From Atopsyche davidsoni (lineage: Eukaryota > Arthropoda > Insecta > Trichoptera > Hydrobiosidae): a stretch of DNA of 64,000 nt. Position 1 is the stretch's first letter. The number at the start of each line of letters is the position of its first letter. The notes under the pieces are model-generated. The model was not told the DNA's origin, searched no databases, and saw only the letters and a list, made by a program, of their open reading frames with translations. Made by a program: the position numbers and the translations under genes. Positions 11,109-22,385 of this stretch are shown piece by piece. The DNA lies in NCBI GenBank assembly GCA_022113835.1, contig JAILWY010000028.1:4650001-4714000 (forward strand), written 5' to 3'.

Positions 11109-13241
11109 TCACGGCGTCACGAGGAATACCATGCGATCGTCCGGTTTGGCATCTCTTACTGCAACGTCATTGAGATTGTGGTCGTAAATGTCCGGTCTCA
11201 GCACCCTCTCGCAGAAGAACATGGCGGGCTCCTCGCAGGAGACGGAAGTCAGCTTCCCGTCAGCGCGCATGGCCCCGCAGTGCAGGTGCTTCTTCGGGTG
11301 CTCCTCCGCCCACTCCGCGTGCCCCAACTGCTCCACCGGCACCCCTGAAACACACTGCACTTCAGGGACCCGGAATGTGTCAAGAGACCCAGTCCTCGCA
11401 GCATGGTGGTGCTGCCAGCTGATGGTTACCATGACAGCGTCCTCTGCGATACCAACGTGCTCCCGAAGCTCGGTTCCTACCTCAAGAATAACACACCTTC
11501 CATGGTGCAGAATTGTCCGCCGAAGACGCGGTCGGAGATGCCCACGAGGACTAGCGGCGCGTTGAAGGATCCTGCCATGGAATGCTCCGTGTACAAGGAC
11601 ATCGAGCTGGTGAGTTTGTCTGCCTCTCTCCGGCTGTTGATGACGGCGAGCCAGGAGTGCTCCTCCGCGCAGACTTTGACGGCTTCCATCCAGGTTTTTG
11701 GTGTAAAATGTAAAACATATCGGCGATTGGCTGCATCGTCGAAGAACATGGCTGAAAATAAAATAATAATTGTTTTATCGAAGTCTATTAGAAGCTAGCT
11801 TCTTTCATTAGCTGAAGGGTTCAGCATTACCTGAAGGGGTACTGCAGTTGCTGGTGGGGGTCAGTGGTTCCGGAGACTGCTCAGGCTTTGGAACTTGCTG
11901 GAGGTCTTTCTGGCAGACGAACACCCCGAGGTCAGTGCACAGCATCGTCATCAGCTGGCCCGACTTCGTCATGGCACCACAATCTTTACCAGCGTTGGTG
12001 TAGTCAGGGTGACCCGGGGCCCACGCAAAGATGTCATCGTGAAGGTAGTTTCCTGCGATTTGAAATGCCGTGAGGTCAGTCCATAATTATTTTTTAGAAA
12101 TGATGAAAGATAATGAATTTGTTTGCACACCTGTGGTGTCCAAATATTCTCCCTCTACTATCGTGTCGTGGAAGCCGACCAAGAAGGACTTGTGTCTCCC
12201 AGCGAAGATGCTCGTCAGAGCCTCGATTTCTGCCGCAGCCCTCGGGATGGCCAGGACGGCTCCCTCCCTGCTGCAGGTTTCCACCGCGTAGTGCCACGCC
12301 ATGCACGTGCTGTGCAGCTTGTACTGCTTGCCCACTGAAGGTCGCGCACTGTAGCCTGAAGGATCAGAACACTTTTGAGATTTCCAGTTTAGAAGTATAG
12401 GAGGAGGATGAGCGTGGACAGCTGTGCTCTCCTCTTCCCCATCGGGGACTAACCTGGTGATACTTCAGAGGGGATCTGCACCTCGGGGTTGTCCTTCTCG
12501 CACGTGAAGGTCGCGGGATGTATGCAGCCCGTGTCGAACAACTGAAAGACCGCGTTCATCACGATGCAGTTTTCGCCAATATTCCCGTTGGGCTCTCCTT
12601 CATTCCACTGAGAATAATAATTCTGCATGGGCTCTCCTATAAGAACACATACAGAGTATTGCAGCTCTGCGATTGAGCTGAAGCATTTGCATGCAATTAC
12701 TGGAGGCATTTCAATTTGTTTTTGTGGAGAAGAAGATAACCTGTAAACGACACAAAGTGGTTTTCCAAAAACGAGTCATGCAGCCCCACAAAAGTGTAGT
12801 CCTTCAGGGCGAGGCCGGTTTTGGGGGCGTGGGCAGAGAAGAGCTGTATGATCTGCATGGCCTCGTCTACATTTCGAGGAGTGGCCAGCCTTGCTCCTTC
12901 CCTGTAGCAAGTCCTCGCCGCGTGGTGCATCAGCAGCCTATGGTGGTGGAATTTGTAGTACTTGTTGACTGTTGCGTAGTATACATAATCTAAAAACAAA
13001 CACACACAATATATATCTTCTTCATCAAGTGCCTCTCCTCAGAGGAGGTTGGCGTCCATTTCACAGACCATATATCATGCTGATTATCTAAAGGGAATAT
13101 AGTGTAGTATGTCCCCGGATCCTTCTGCTCATACATATAACTATATTTATATAATACGAACTTACCGTCAGCGGCCGATGTTAGGTGTATAATATAAAAC
13201 ACCACACACAATACAAAATATATTTTTTTTATAATGCTCAT
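11109..13241 (-). CDS. immulectin-like secreted lectin with three C-type lectin domains, copy 1
   Basis: The seven exons are 13166-13241, 12741-12989, 12454-12636, 12131-12355, 11831-12052, 11497-11751 and 11109-11344, for 481 residues with consistent phases. Exon 1 encodes the signal peptide. Each lectin domain is split over two exons (N half with an EGA-LA-P motif, then VG-HD; C half with the binding loop). Putative binding tripeptides are EPN in domain 1, HPD in domain 2 and HPK in domain 3. The WND calcium motif is not conserved. The family binds microbial polysaccharide in lepidopteran haemolymph and promotes prophenoloxidase activation; this role is inferred by homology. A small change near the end creates an earlier stop that removes the last eight or nine residues found in the paralogues. 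The first in-frame ATG is seven codons upstream, but the start used here is the one conserved in all copies. Confidence 0.88.
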
Positions 13242-13500
13242 ATTGAAAGTTGATCTCATCTCCAGTCGCGGTTTTCAACTAATGTGGCCAAGCCAAGTTT
13301 GTGCTGGTCAAGTATGCACATGGGATGTCAAACCTTTTTTATGTACGTACCCTCTTATATTATTTTTTTGTTGTGTGTGTTAAATAAATGTATGATAGCA
13401 ATAGCAAGTAATTATATTTCAACACATCGTTTTAGCCCATATTGTATTTGTAAAAATGAACTATTAAATGACGTAAAATAATTTAAAAATTTATTTTTAA
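13242..13500 (-). promoter_or_regulatory. 5' flank of lectin gene 1 (diverged paralogous promoter)
   Basis: This is similar to the flanks of copies 2-4 but more diverged. The GATA-type site present in the others (TGATAA on the minus strand) is changed here to TGAAAA at 13272-13277. Confidence 0.4.
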
Positions 13501-13504
13501 ATTA

Positions 13505-13960
13505 TTTTAATGGATAAATTATTTTATAGGATAATATTTTCATTCATAAACTAATTTAATAAAACTAAAAAATATGCTTTAGCGAGTTTCAATATGTACG
13601 AATTATATGATTCTGTTGTTCACCGCGAGAATTTCAAATTTTGAACTTTTACAAAAAAACAAATTTTGATGCTTCTTAGAAATTTCCAGTTTATGTCAGT
13701 TTGACAGAAGTACCATTTATATTTTTTCATCGAAATTTCATTAGAAATTATTAATCACATCATTAATAACTCAAAATAACATCGTCTACGCACAGAAAAC
13801 GTAATTCAAAAAGAATTGCACAATTAAACGTGATAAAGACTGCATCAAATAAAGAACAGTGCAGTGAAATGTGATGCGTTGTTTGTGACATAAATGTCAA
13901 GCAATGAGTTGGAAGGAAAACGTGAGCAGCGTCTTCTTAAAATTCGAGTACGCGAATTAA
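13505..13960 (+). mobile_element. Helitron-related fragment
   Basis: Shares its body with 10430-10797 and 27799-28470 (CACCGCGAGAATTTCAAATT, then GTAATTCAAAAAGAATTGC). Its 3' side contains a degenerate ORF start also seen at 28330-28380. Confidence 0.55.
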
Positions 13961-14199
13961 ATATCGTTTCCGGAATAACTCCAAAAAAAATGGTTTTTAT
14001 TTAAGAATAATATTACTACAAGTTCTTTACAACTCAAAAGTCTAGTTAACATTGAATCTTATACTAAATATGCGGTCCTTATATAATAGGGTTTGCAGCC
14101 TGGGGGTCCCTGTGGTTATTGTCACTCAGCAATTGTTTCCGTCTGGGGGTCGCTGCAGGGTTTTGTTTATGTTGTGGCCTTATCGTCTAATGTTGACGT

Positions 14200-14526
14200 C
14201 TTATGCTGATTGATGCGGAATGTGTTTTCGCTCCGAAGGCGATATGAACTCGTATCTCGTGCATCGACCTCAAGACAAAAAGAAACTGATGCACAGCGAA
14301 CGCTGCGTTTGTCTTCGGATTAATTAATGTGACCTGTCGATTCTGCAATGCTTTACATTATCAAGCAGAAAACCCATCAGATGGAAAGTTCAACGATTAC
14401 TGTCACAAAGGTAAAGTGAAACTACCAGCAAGGCCTATTTCCCCAGTATATTTAAAGGATATTTATAATGGAAATTTCAAGAGAAAAATAAGATCATACA
14501 ATAACAGTATATGGGAGCTAAATTAA
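14200..14526 (+). mobile_element. Helitron Rep-helicase N-terminal fragment (decayed)
   Basis: The open stretch 14329-14526 reads CRFCNALHYQAENPSDGKF, then CCHKGKV-like and IRSYN motifs (here DYCHKGKVKLP and KIRSYNNS). This is the standard zinc-binding N-terminal region before the Helitron-like domain. No continuous downstream frame remains. It may be the 5' part of the same autonomous element whose later coding part is at 16680-17740, split by the insertion at 14.5-16.1 kb. Confidence 0.75.
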
Positions 14527-15201
14527 CAGTGGGTCACTCTGTTTTAGAACTAACGTTTTCGCGTATATGCAGGCTGCCAACAAAAAAAAACTGATCATGA
14601 TGTTTGTAAATGCAGGCTGGCAAGTTGCCGTTTCATAATGCAGACTGCCACAAAAAAAAAACACAGAACTGTCATTAACCTCCTCAGACCTGACTTTTTA
14701 TTATTCGTTGAAAAAATTTTTTTTTTTAATATCTCCTAACACATGGAAAAGGTATAACAAAAAATATTTTTTATTAATTTTTAAAACTTTGTTTATGGAA
14801 AATACAGCATGTACATTGTAATGTACAATAGGTCCTGAGTGAGGTTAACCACCTTCATACTTATATACATTTATTAATGAAAATTACTTATAAATTTAGA
14901 GAAACTAAACTAAACACGATTATAAATTGAAAGATAACTAAAATATATAACAAAAACTATAATTAAAATAAAAAAACTTAAATTATTATTAATAAAACCG
15001 ATTATAATTATGAAAAAACTTCTACATAATTTGTTCATCAACACATAAATTATTATCTAGATGAAGTTGAAGTAATCGTTCTCTTATAGAATTATATAAA
15101 GGGCGTACTTTGAATAATTTATCAGTACTTTGTTACAGTTGTTAATAATTTCAGTTATGTGCAAATTTGTACGTAATTAAAAAAATCGATTTTTAGTCAT
15201 G

Positions 15202-15813
15202 TTATCTATGAAAACGTGTATCCCCAATATTGTATTCCAATACATCCGGACATCCAATGATAATGTGCAGAGCGAATAAAACTTGAAACTCGTGGGTGTT
15301 TGTATTTTTAAATGAATGGTTATTTTTTTGAATAGCACCTTTTTTTTCAAAATCCGAATCTTTGATGTACCACTTGAAATAATTCATGGAACTCATTAAT
15401 TCGGTATCATTTACATCCGTAACTTGTTCATTCCAAGTTACATTTGGAAAAGTAAATGGCTGTCTAGAATATCTTATATTATTATTCGTAGTGATAAATT
15501 CTTGATAATCATTGGATACATATGAATTATCTGGGTTAGTATGGTCATCTTCTTGTAATGCTTCTGCTCTCGTCACAATATCATTTCCTAATCACACACA
15601 ATTTATCTTTGTAGATGGTGCTTCAAATAATTCATCATCCTCATTTTCAATTTCGATATTGGAAACATCGCCATTTAGTATTTGATCCCAAATATTAGCA
15701 GTCAGAACCATTTTGGGGTACTTGTCTTTTATCCGACCACCAAAAAACATTGTCCTATTGTTTTGCTTTTTTTGTTGGCAACAGTGTCTATTTTTTGCTT
15801 CTTTTGTTGGCAA
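15202..15813 (-). pseudogene. decayed transposase N-terminal region, piggyBac-like at best
   Basis: Two adjacent minus-strand reading stretches (15592-15813 and 15202-15576) make an acidic N-terminus followed by a segment with NYFKWYIKD and HEFQVLFALHIIIG. This loosely resembles the start of the piggyBac transposase core (YF-FF-D, then a GI-I-MG block). A stop separates the two stretches and nothing of the catalytic region follows. The assignment is tentative. Confidence 0.35.
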
Positions 15814-16084
15814 CAGTGTCTATTGGCGAGAAAACACGTATTGTTTATTTATTTAATTTAAAGTATTAACCTAACCTAACCTAACCTAACCGTCAAAGAT
15901 AACCGTTTTTTCATTGTTTGTAAGATATATGATACAAAATTGAAAAAAAACTTTCATTTCTATGACGAGACTCGCTGTTGCCAACAAAAGAAGCAAAAAA
16001 TAGACACTGTTGCCAATAAAAAAAAGCAAAATAATAGGACAATGTTTTTTGGTGGTCGGATAAAAGACAAGTACCCATTTTGGT
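15712..16084. repeat. inverted repeat around a telomere-type core
   Basis: Arms 15712-15826 and about 15975-16084 are inverted copies (shared block ACTTGTCTTTTATCCGACCA and its complement). The centre holds CCTAA units at 15868-15891. The left arm overlaps the 5' end of the transposase-like ORF, so this may be a fold-back derivative of that element. Confidence 0.7.
15868..15891. repeat. short interstitial TTAGG-type repeat
   Basis: About 4-5 tandem CCTAA units (TTAGG on the other strand), the common insect telomere motif. A similar run of GTTAG units is near 29713-29735. Confidence 0.7.
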
Positions 16085-16153
16085 TTGAAAGTTCTAAATA
16101 TTAAAAGTTGTAATTAATTTAAAAAAAGAAAACAAATTTAAAAATATACTTTA

Positions 16154-17754
16154 TCTATATATATAAAACACTAAAAATGTTTGTTTGTCCGCTATAGGCT
16201 TTGAAACCGTACGACCGATGAGCCCCACACCGGTTTCATTTGATAGGCAAAAATACCGAGAGTAATTTAGACCACTAAAACTATAAAAATTGATTATCAA
16301 ATTTGGTTTATTCAATTAAGAAAAATCCCATACAAAAATTTCCAATTCATAAAAGGAACTGACATTTTCGCGTAATGCATATACGCGAAAATGTCTTGAA
16401 GCTGGGAGCCTGCATGGCTGCCAATCGAAAAATACTGATATTGAATTTTGTAAATATTTGTATGAAGTTGCCGTTACAGGCTGCCACAAAAAAAAAAAAA
16501 AACACCGAAATCTGAAAAGTGGACATCGTTCCTCACAAAAAATTTGAAAAAAGAACATTGTGAAGATCGCGCATAAAACAAAATCACTATCTGTCATTCA
16601 CAACAGAAAGTTTTATCATAGTGAGTTTGTCTGTTTTTATATGGGAAAAAAAATTAAACAAAAATATTCGTATTACAAGTCTCATCTATGGATTATTATG
16701 CATATCGCATTATGATAAGAGCCTAACGATCTAATCGCATTTTAAAATGCCGTGAAGTATTTCATCAGTTTTGTGTTGACATGTACGCCAAAATTAAAAG
16801 TGAATGGCTTCTGTACATTCGTTTTAACCGAAAGAAATTGTGTATCAATGATTATATTCATTCGCGCGATGCAATTGCAATATTGCATATGCATGAGTAT
16901 TCTCAGGATGCTTTGACGTAGGCATACAGGCGATTAAAGCAACAGCGGAGATTACCGCACACTCATATTCTAATCAATGGTGTTGTTTATATCTGTTGAA
17001 CTACCGAATCTACAAGAAGACGTTGTCTGCAAGAACATTATTCACGGCCCATGCGGAGCATTGAATATGAACTCACCTTGCATGAAAGACGGCAAATGCA
17101 CGAAAAGATATCCACGCGATTTGATTATTGAAACTTAACTGGTAAGGATGGATATCCGAAATACAGCGACGAAAGCCAGAAGATGGAGGATTTACCACCA
17201 CCATTAAAGTAAGAAACCTTGATATTGACAAGTACATATGCAAATATGTTAACAGTAATGAAGCTGCCTGCTGAATTCTTGGTTTCAGTATTCACGAATG
17301 ATATCTCAACTGTTCAATCCAATCTTGCTGTTCATTTAGAAAACGGTCAACGTGTTTATTTTACTGAAAAAAAAATGTCGAAGAACGAGGAGCACAGCTA
17401 CAATAGTTTTGCGAAAACATTGCTGTATAATGAAGTTCCAAAATAGAGTCAACCATCCAATAGAGATTTTTAATGCCACCACACATCATAACTTTAAAAG
17501 TTGGTTCACCATAGATGCTCATTCACAACTTAAATCCACTTAAATTGTGCACCGGAACAAAACTTGCCGTTAAGAAACTATCGCCACGTAGTAAAAATCT
17601 TTGTTTACACACCTACCGAAAAAACTCAATATATTGTTTACCCGCTAGCATTAAGATAAAAAAGTTAATAAAAAAGAAAATTTCCTTTTTTAGAACAAGT
17701 AAAATAAATGTATTAATTTTTTTAGCGTAGTAGAACACGCCGGGTATCCGCTAG
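16154..17754 (+). mobile_element. decayed autonomous Helitron
   Basis: The left end is TCTATATATATAAAACAC and the right end is GGGTATCCGCTAG before T. These are the 5'-TC and CTAG-T termini expected of Helitrons. The interior (about 16680-17440) reads as broken Rep/Helitron-like protein: AKIKSEWLLYIRF, SRDAIAIL, QQRRLPHTHILI, a zinc-like PCGA...PCMKDGKCTKRYPRD stretch and LAVHLENGQRVYFTE. Stops and frameshifts are frequent. It sits between lectin copies 1 and 2 and enlarges that spacer. Confidence 0.75.
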
Positions 17755-18225
17755 TAATAATATAAATTATCAAATTTCACGCGATAATAATTTAAATTAC
17801 ATTAGAATCTTTGAAAATAATAGAAGTTGCCAAACTGACGTTTGACTAACGTCGGACCTAATGTACATTCTAATCTACACTTAAGTTTGATGTTAAGTCA
17901 TGGTATGATACACTACAGTTTACAATGAAATTTTGATTCAAATCAATAAAAGCAGTCTTCCTTATAATATCATACAACGATAATTTATTGTAATTGACTT
18001 TTTAATAACAAAACAACGAAAATAAAATGTGACGAACTTGGACCGACGCGCCCGACCTTTGACATCTTGCAAGAATGACTTATAATACAAATATTACTCG
18101 ATAGATGAGAACATAACGCATAACGATGTACAAAAGTTCCTAATGTAAATAAGTCGAAATAAGTCCTTTAACAGAAGGTCTGAAGTTGGTGTACATTACT
18201 ATGTGCTCAGGGTCTGAGGAGGTTA
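17755..18225. other. AT-rich spacer, no feature recognised
   Basis: Lies between the Helitron end and the repeat that flanks lectin gene 2. No coding pattern was seen. Confidence 0.4.
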
Positions 18226-18589
18226 ATCTATCTATCTATATATGTAAAACACAAACTCAAAAATCAGCGCATATGAGGCTGCGCTAAGCTTTAGCAAACC
18301 GGTTTCATTTGAAAGCCTATAACACTAAGATGGTATTAGACTATTCAAACAATGCATTAAATATAACCAGTCTATTAATGAGGTCGATTTTCGACATTTT
18401 CCATACAAAAATTTTCAACATCTGTGAAGTCGACATCGTTCCTCGCAAAAAATTTGAAAAAAGAACATTGTGAAGATCGCGCATAAAACAAAATCACTAT
18501 CTGTCATTCACAACAAGTTTTATCATTATAATAAATCATCATATTAAAATTAAATAAAAACAAAATTCAGTGAAACAGCCCGATAAAAA

Positions 18590-18595
18590 TTTATT
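18590..18595 (-). terminator. poly(A) signal of lectin gene 2
   Basis: AATAAA on the minus strand about 70 bases after the stop, in the 3' flank conserved between lectin copies. Confidence 0.55.
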
Positions 18596-18664
18596 ATTCT
18601 TCTGAAAAACAAATTATTGAAATATAAATCAATTAACGATTTATAAGTCGACTATTGTAGTCAA

Positions 18665-20818
18665 TCATTCATTTTGAACACCCTTTCTAGCTTCGGTCGT
18701 CACGAGGAATACCACGCGATCGTCCGGTTTGGCTTCTTTTACTGCAACGTCCTTAAGATTGTGGCTGTAAATGTCCGGTCTCAGCATCCTCTCGCAGAAG
18801 AACATGGCGGGCTCCTCGCAGGAGACGGAAGTCAGCTTCCCGTCAGCGCGCATGGCCCCGCAGTGCAGGTGCTTCTTCGGCTGCTCCTCCGCCCACTCCG
18901 CGTGCCCCAACTGCTCCACCGGCACCCCTGAAACACACTGCACTTCAGGGACCCGGAATGTGTCAAGAGACCCAGTGCTCGCAGCATGGTGGTGCTGCCA
19001 CCTGATGGTTACCATGACAGCGTCCACTGCGATACCAACATGCTACCGAAGCTCGGTTCCAACCTCAAGAATAACACACCTTCCATGGTGCAGAATAGTC
19101 CGCCGAAGACGCGGTCGGTGATGCCCACGAGGACTAGCGGCGCGTTAAAGGATCCTGCCATTGAATGCTCCGCGTACAAGGACATCGCGCTGGTGAGTTG
19201 ATCTGCCTCTCTCCGGCTGTTGATGACGGCGAGCCAGGAGTGCTCCTCCGCGCAGACTTTGACGGCTTCCATCCAGGTTTTTGGTGTAAAATGTAAAACA
19301 TATCGGCGATTGGCTGCATCCTCGAAGAACATGGCTGAAAATAAAATAATAAATGTTTTATCGAAGTCTATTAGAAGCTAGCTTCATTCATTACCTGAAA
19401 GGTTCAGCAATACCTGAAGGGGTGCTGCAGTTGCTGGTGGGGGTCAGGGGTTCCGGAGACTGCGCAGGTTCTGGAGCTTGCTGGAGGTTTTTCTGGCAGA
19501 CGAATACCCCGAGGTCAGTGCACAGCATGGTCATCAGCTGGCCCGACTTCGTCATGGCGCCACAATCTTTAGCAGCATTGGTGTAGTCAGGTTGACCCAG
19601 AGCCCACGCGAAGATGTCATCGGGGAGGTAGTTTCCTGCCATTTTAAGTGGCGTGAGGTCGAAAAAAATATTTTTGTTGAAAGAGAATTAAATTGTTTGC
19701 ACACCTGTGGTGTCCAAATATTCTCCCTCTACTATCGTGTCGTGGAAGCCGACCAAGATGGACTCGTGTCTCCCAGTGAAGATGCTCGTCAGAGCCTCGA
19801 TTTCTGCTGCAGCCTTCGGTACGGCCAGGACGGCTCCCTCCCTGCTGCAGGCTTCCACCGCGTAGTGCCACGCCATGGACGTGCTGTGCAGCTTGTACTG
19901 CTTGCCCACTGAAGGTCGCGCACTGTAGCCTGAAGGATCAAAACACTTTTGAGATTTCCAGTTTAGAAGTATAGGAGGAGGATGAGCGTGGACAGCTGTG
20001 CTCTCCTCTTCCCCATCGGGGACTGACCTGGTGATACTTCAGAGGGGATCTGCACCTCGGGGTTGTCCTTCTCGCACGTGAAGGTCGCGGGATGTATGCA
20101 GCCCGCGTCGAACAACTGAAAGACCGCGTTCATCACGATACAGTTTTCGCCAATATTCCCTTTGGGGTCTCCTTCATTCCACTGAGAATAATAATTCTGC
20201 ATGGGCTCCCCTATAAGAACACATACAGAGTATTGCAGCTCTGCGATTGAGCTGAAGCATTTGCATGCAATTACTGGAGGCATTTCAATTTGTTTTTGTG
20301 GAGAAGAAGATAACCTGTAAACGACACAAAGTGGTTTTCCAAAAACGAGTCGTGTAGCCCCACAAAAGTGTAGTCCCTCAGGGCGAGGCCAGCTATGGGG
20401 GCGTGGGCAGAGAAGAGCTGTGCGATCTGCTTGGCTTCGTTTGCATTTCGAGGAGTGGCCAGCCTTGCTCCTTCCCTGTAGCAAGTCCTCGCCGCGTGGT
20501 GGATCAGCAGCCCATGGTGGTGGAATTTGTAGTACTTGTTGACTGTTGCGTAGTAAGCATAATCTAAAAACAAATACACACAATATATATCTTCTTCATC
20601 AAGTGCCTCTCCTCAGAGGAGGTTGGCGTCCATTTCACTGAGCATATACTCATGCTGATTATCTAAGGGGAATATAGTGTAGTCTGTCCCCAGGTATACA
20701 CATATATATAATTATATTTATATAAATATAATACGAACTTACCGTCAGCGGCCGATATAAGGTGTATAATATAAAACACCACACACAATACAAAATATAT
20801 TTTTTTTATAATGCTCAT
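18665..20818 (-). CDS. immulectin-like secreted lectin with three C-type lectin domains, copy 2
   Basis: The exons are 20743-20818, 20315-20563, 20028-20210, 19705-19929, 19414-19635, 19080-19334 and 18665-18927, giving 490 residues. The signal peptide is in exon 1. Domain 1 spans about 26-169, domain 2 about 170-318 and domain 3 about 319-490, with a Pro/Thr linker (EPLTPTS) between domains 2 and 3. The putative binding tripeptides are DPK (domain 1, altered from EPN), QPD (domain 2) and QPK (domain 3). Cysteines C1-C4 of each domain are present. Exon lengths match copy 1 except for the longer C-terminus ending QNE. This copy is closest to copy 3, with which it shares both flanks. Confidence 0.88.
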
Positions 20819-21060
20819 ATTGAATGTTGATCTCGTCTCCAGTCGCGGTTATCAACTAAAGTGGCCAAGCCAAGTTTGTGCTGGTCAAGTATTCACTTGG
20901 GATGTCAAACCTTTTTTATGTATGTACCCTCTGATGTAATTTTTTTTTATTGTGTGTGTTAAATAAATGTATGATAACAATAGCAAGTAATTATATTTCA
21001 ACACAGCGTTTTAGGCCATATTGTATTTGTAAAAATGAACTATTAAATGACGTGTTGTTT
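20819..21060 (-). promoter_or_regulatory. conserved 5' flank of lectin gene 2 with GATA-type site
   Basis: Almost identical to the flank of copy 3 and similar to copy 4. It contains TGATAA (minus strand, 20849-20854) about 31 bases upstream of the ATG, and a TATA-like CATAAAAAAGG about 95 bases upstream. Confidence 0.45.
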
Positions 21061-21569
21061 TAATGATTCTAGTGAAATATTTTATTCATTGGAATAATTT
21101 AAAAATAATGTGCAGCAAAATATAATTGAAATAATCATTGAGAGTATTAAGTCATCGCGAGGTTAAGTCAAAGAGGTCATAGTTGTTTTTATATTATCGT
21201 ATTGGGAATTCCATTATTTTGATAATGTTTAATTAATTTCTTATCGAATTTGTTTGTTTGAGAAAAGGCCCAGTTTTTGGTGTCTTAGGAGCGCCTATTT
21301 TGATATGTTTCACGCTTGCATATAACGGTTCATATTCTCACTTGGTTACAGCCACGGTGGGCGGAATTTTGCTCCGAATCTCAACTGTACCTCGTAACAG
21401 TCTGTTATAGACATAGAGTAATTAATTAAAAATTAAGGTAGTCTAGATTCAAAATTATTATTTGGGAAGAAAAATAATTTAATATAATCGTTTCTTGGAA
21501 TTTCATTATTGAATAAATTTTCGTGTAATGCTTTCTTTGTTATTTTTATAATCCTATGACATTTGTGTA

Positions 21570-22085
21570 AAAGATAATCTATATATATAAAACACAAACT
21601 CAAAAACGGCGGTTAATCTTTAAAACCATCGAACCGATGTGCCCCAAACCGGTTTCATTTGAAAGCCTGAGAAATACTGAGATTGTTTGAGGCCATTAAA
21701 ATTTAACAATTGATAATAAAATTCGGTTTAGCATACAAATTACATTTCCCATACAAAAGTTTCAACATTTTGACATTTCAAAAAAGGAACTAACATTTTC
21801 GCGTTTATGCAGGCTGCCAACAAAAAAAAAAACACTGATTTTGATGTTTGTAAATGCAGGCTGGCAAGTTGCCGTTTCATAATACAGGATGCCACAAAAA
21901 AAAAAAAAACACAGAACTGTCATTAATATATCTATCTATATCTATCTTATCTATCTTATCTATATAAAACACAAACTCAAAAATCAGCACATAAAAGGCT
22001 GCGCTAAGCTTTAGCAAACCGGTTTCATTTGAAAGCCTATAATACTAAGATGGTTTTAGACCATTCAAACAATGCATTAAATACA
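21570..22085 (+). mobile_element. Helitron-related short fragments between lectin copies 2 and 3
   Basis: Two pieces start with TATATATAAAACACAAACTC-like ends (near 21578 and 21957) followed by the shared GCAAACCGGTTTCATTTGAA block. The same block flanks lectin copy 2 at 18240-18360, so it marks the duplication junction. Confidence 0.5.
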
Positions 22086-22310
22086 TTCAGTCTATTGATT
22101 AGGTCGATTTTCGACATTTTCCATACAAAAATTTTCAACATCTGTAATGTCGACATCGTTCCTCGCAAAAAAATATTGTGAAGATCGCGCATCATACGGA
22201 CTTTCAAAACGAAATCACTATCTGTCATTCACAACAAGTTTTATCATTATAATAAATCATCATATTAAAATAAAATAAAAACAAAATTCAGTGAAACAGC
22301 CCGGTAAAAA

Positions 22311-22316
22311 TTTATT
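22311..22316 (-). terminator. poly(A) signal of lectin gene 3
   Basis: AATAAA on the minus strand about 70 bases after the stop, conserved with copies 1 and 2. Confidence 0.55.
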
Positions 22317-22385
22317 ATTCTTCTGAAAAACAAATTATTGAAATATAAATCAATTAACGATTTATAAGTCGACTATTGTAGTCAA

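Noticed and set aside
11345..11496. Extension of the last lectin exon upstream into an ORF beginning MVTISWQHHH
   Set aside because: This is intron 6. Joining exons 6 and 7 directly gives the expected domain sequence, and read-through from exon 6 hits a stop.
11188..11798. Plus-strand ORFs opposite lectin gene 1, with equivalents opposite copies 2-4
   Set aside because: They recur only because the lectin exons are duplicated. The minus strand holds the lectin cysteines, signal peptide and phase-matched introns.
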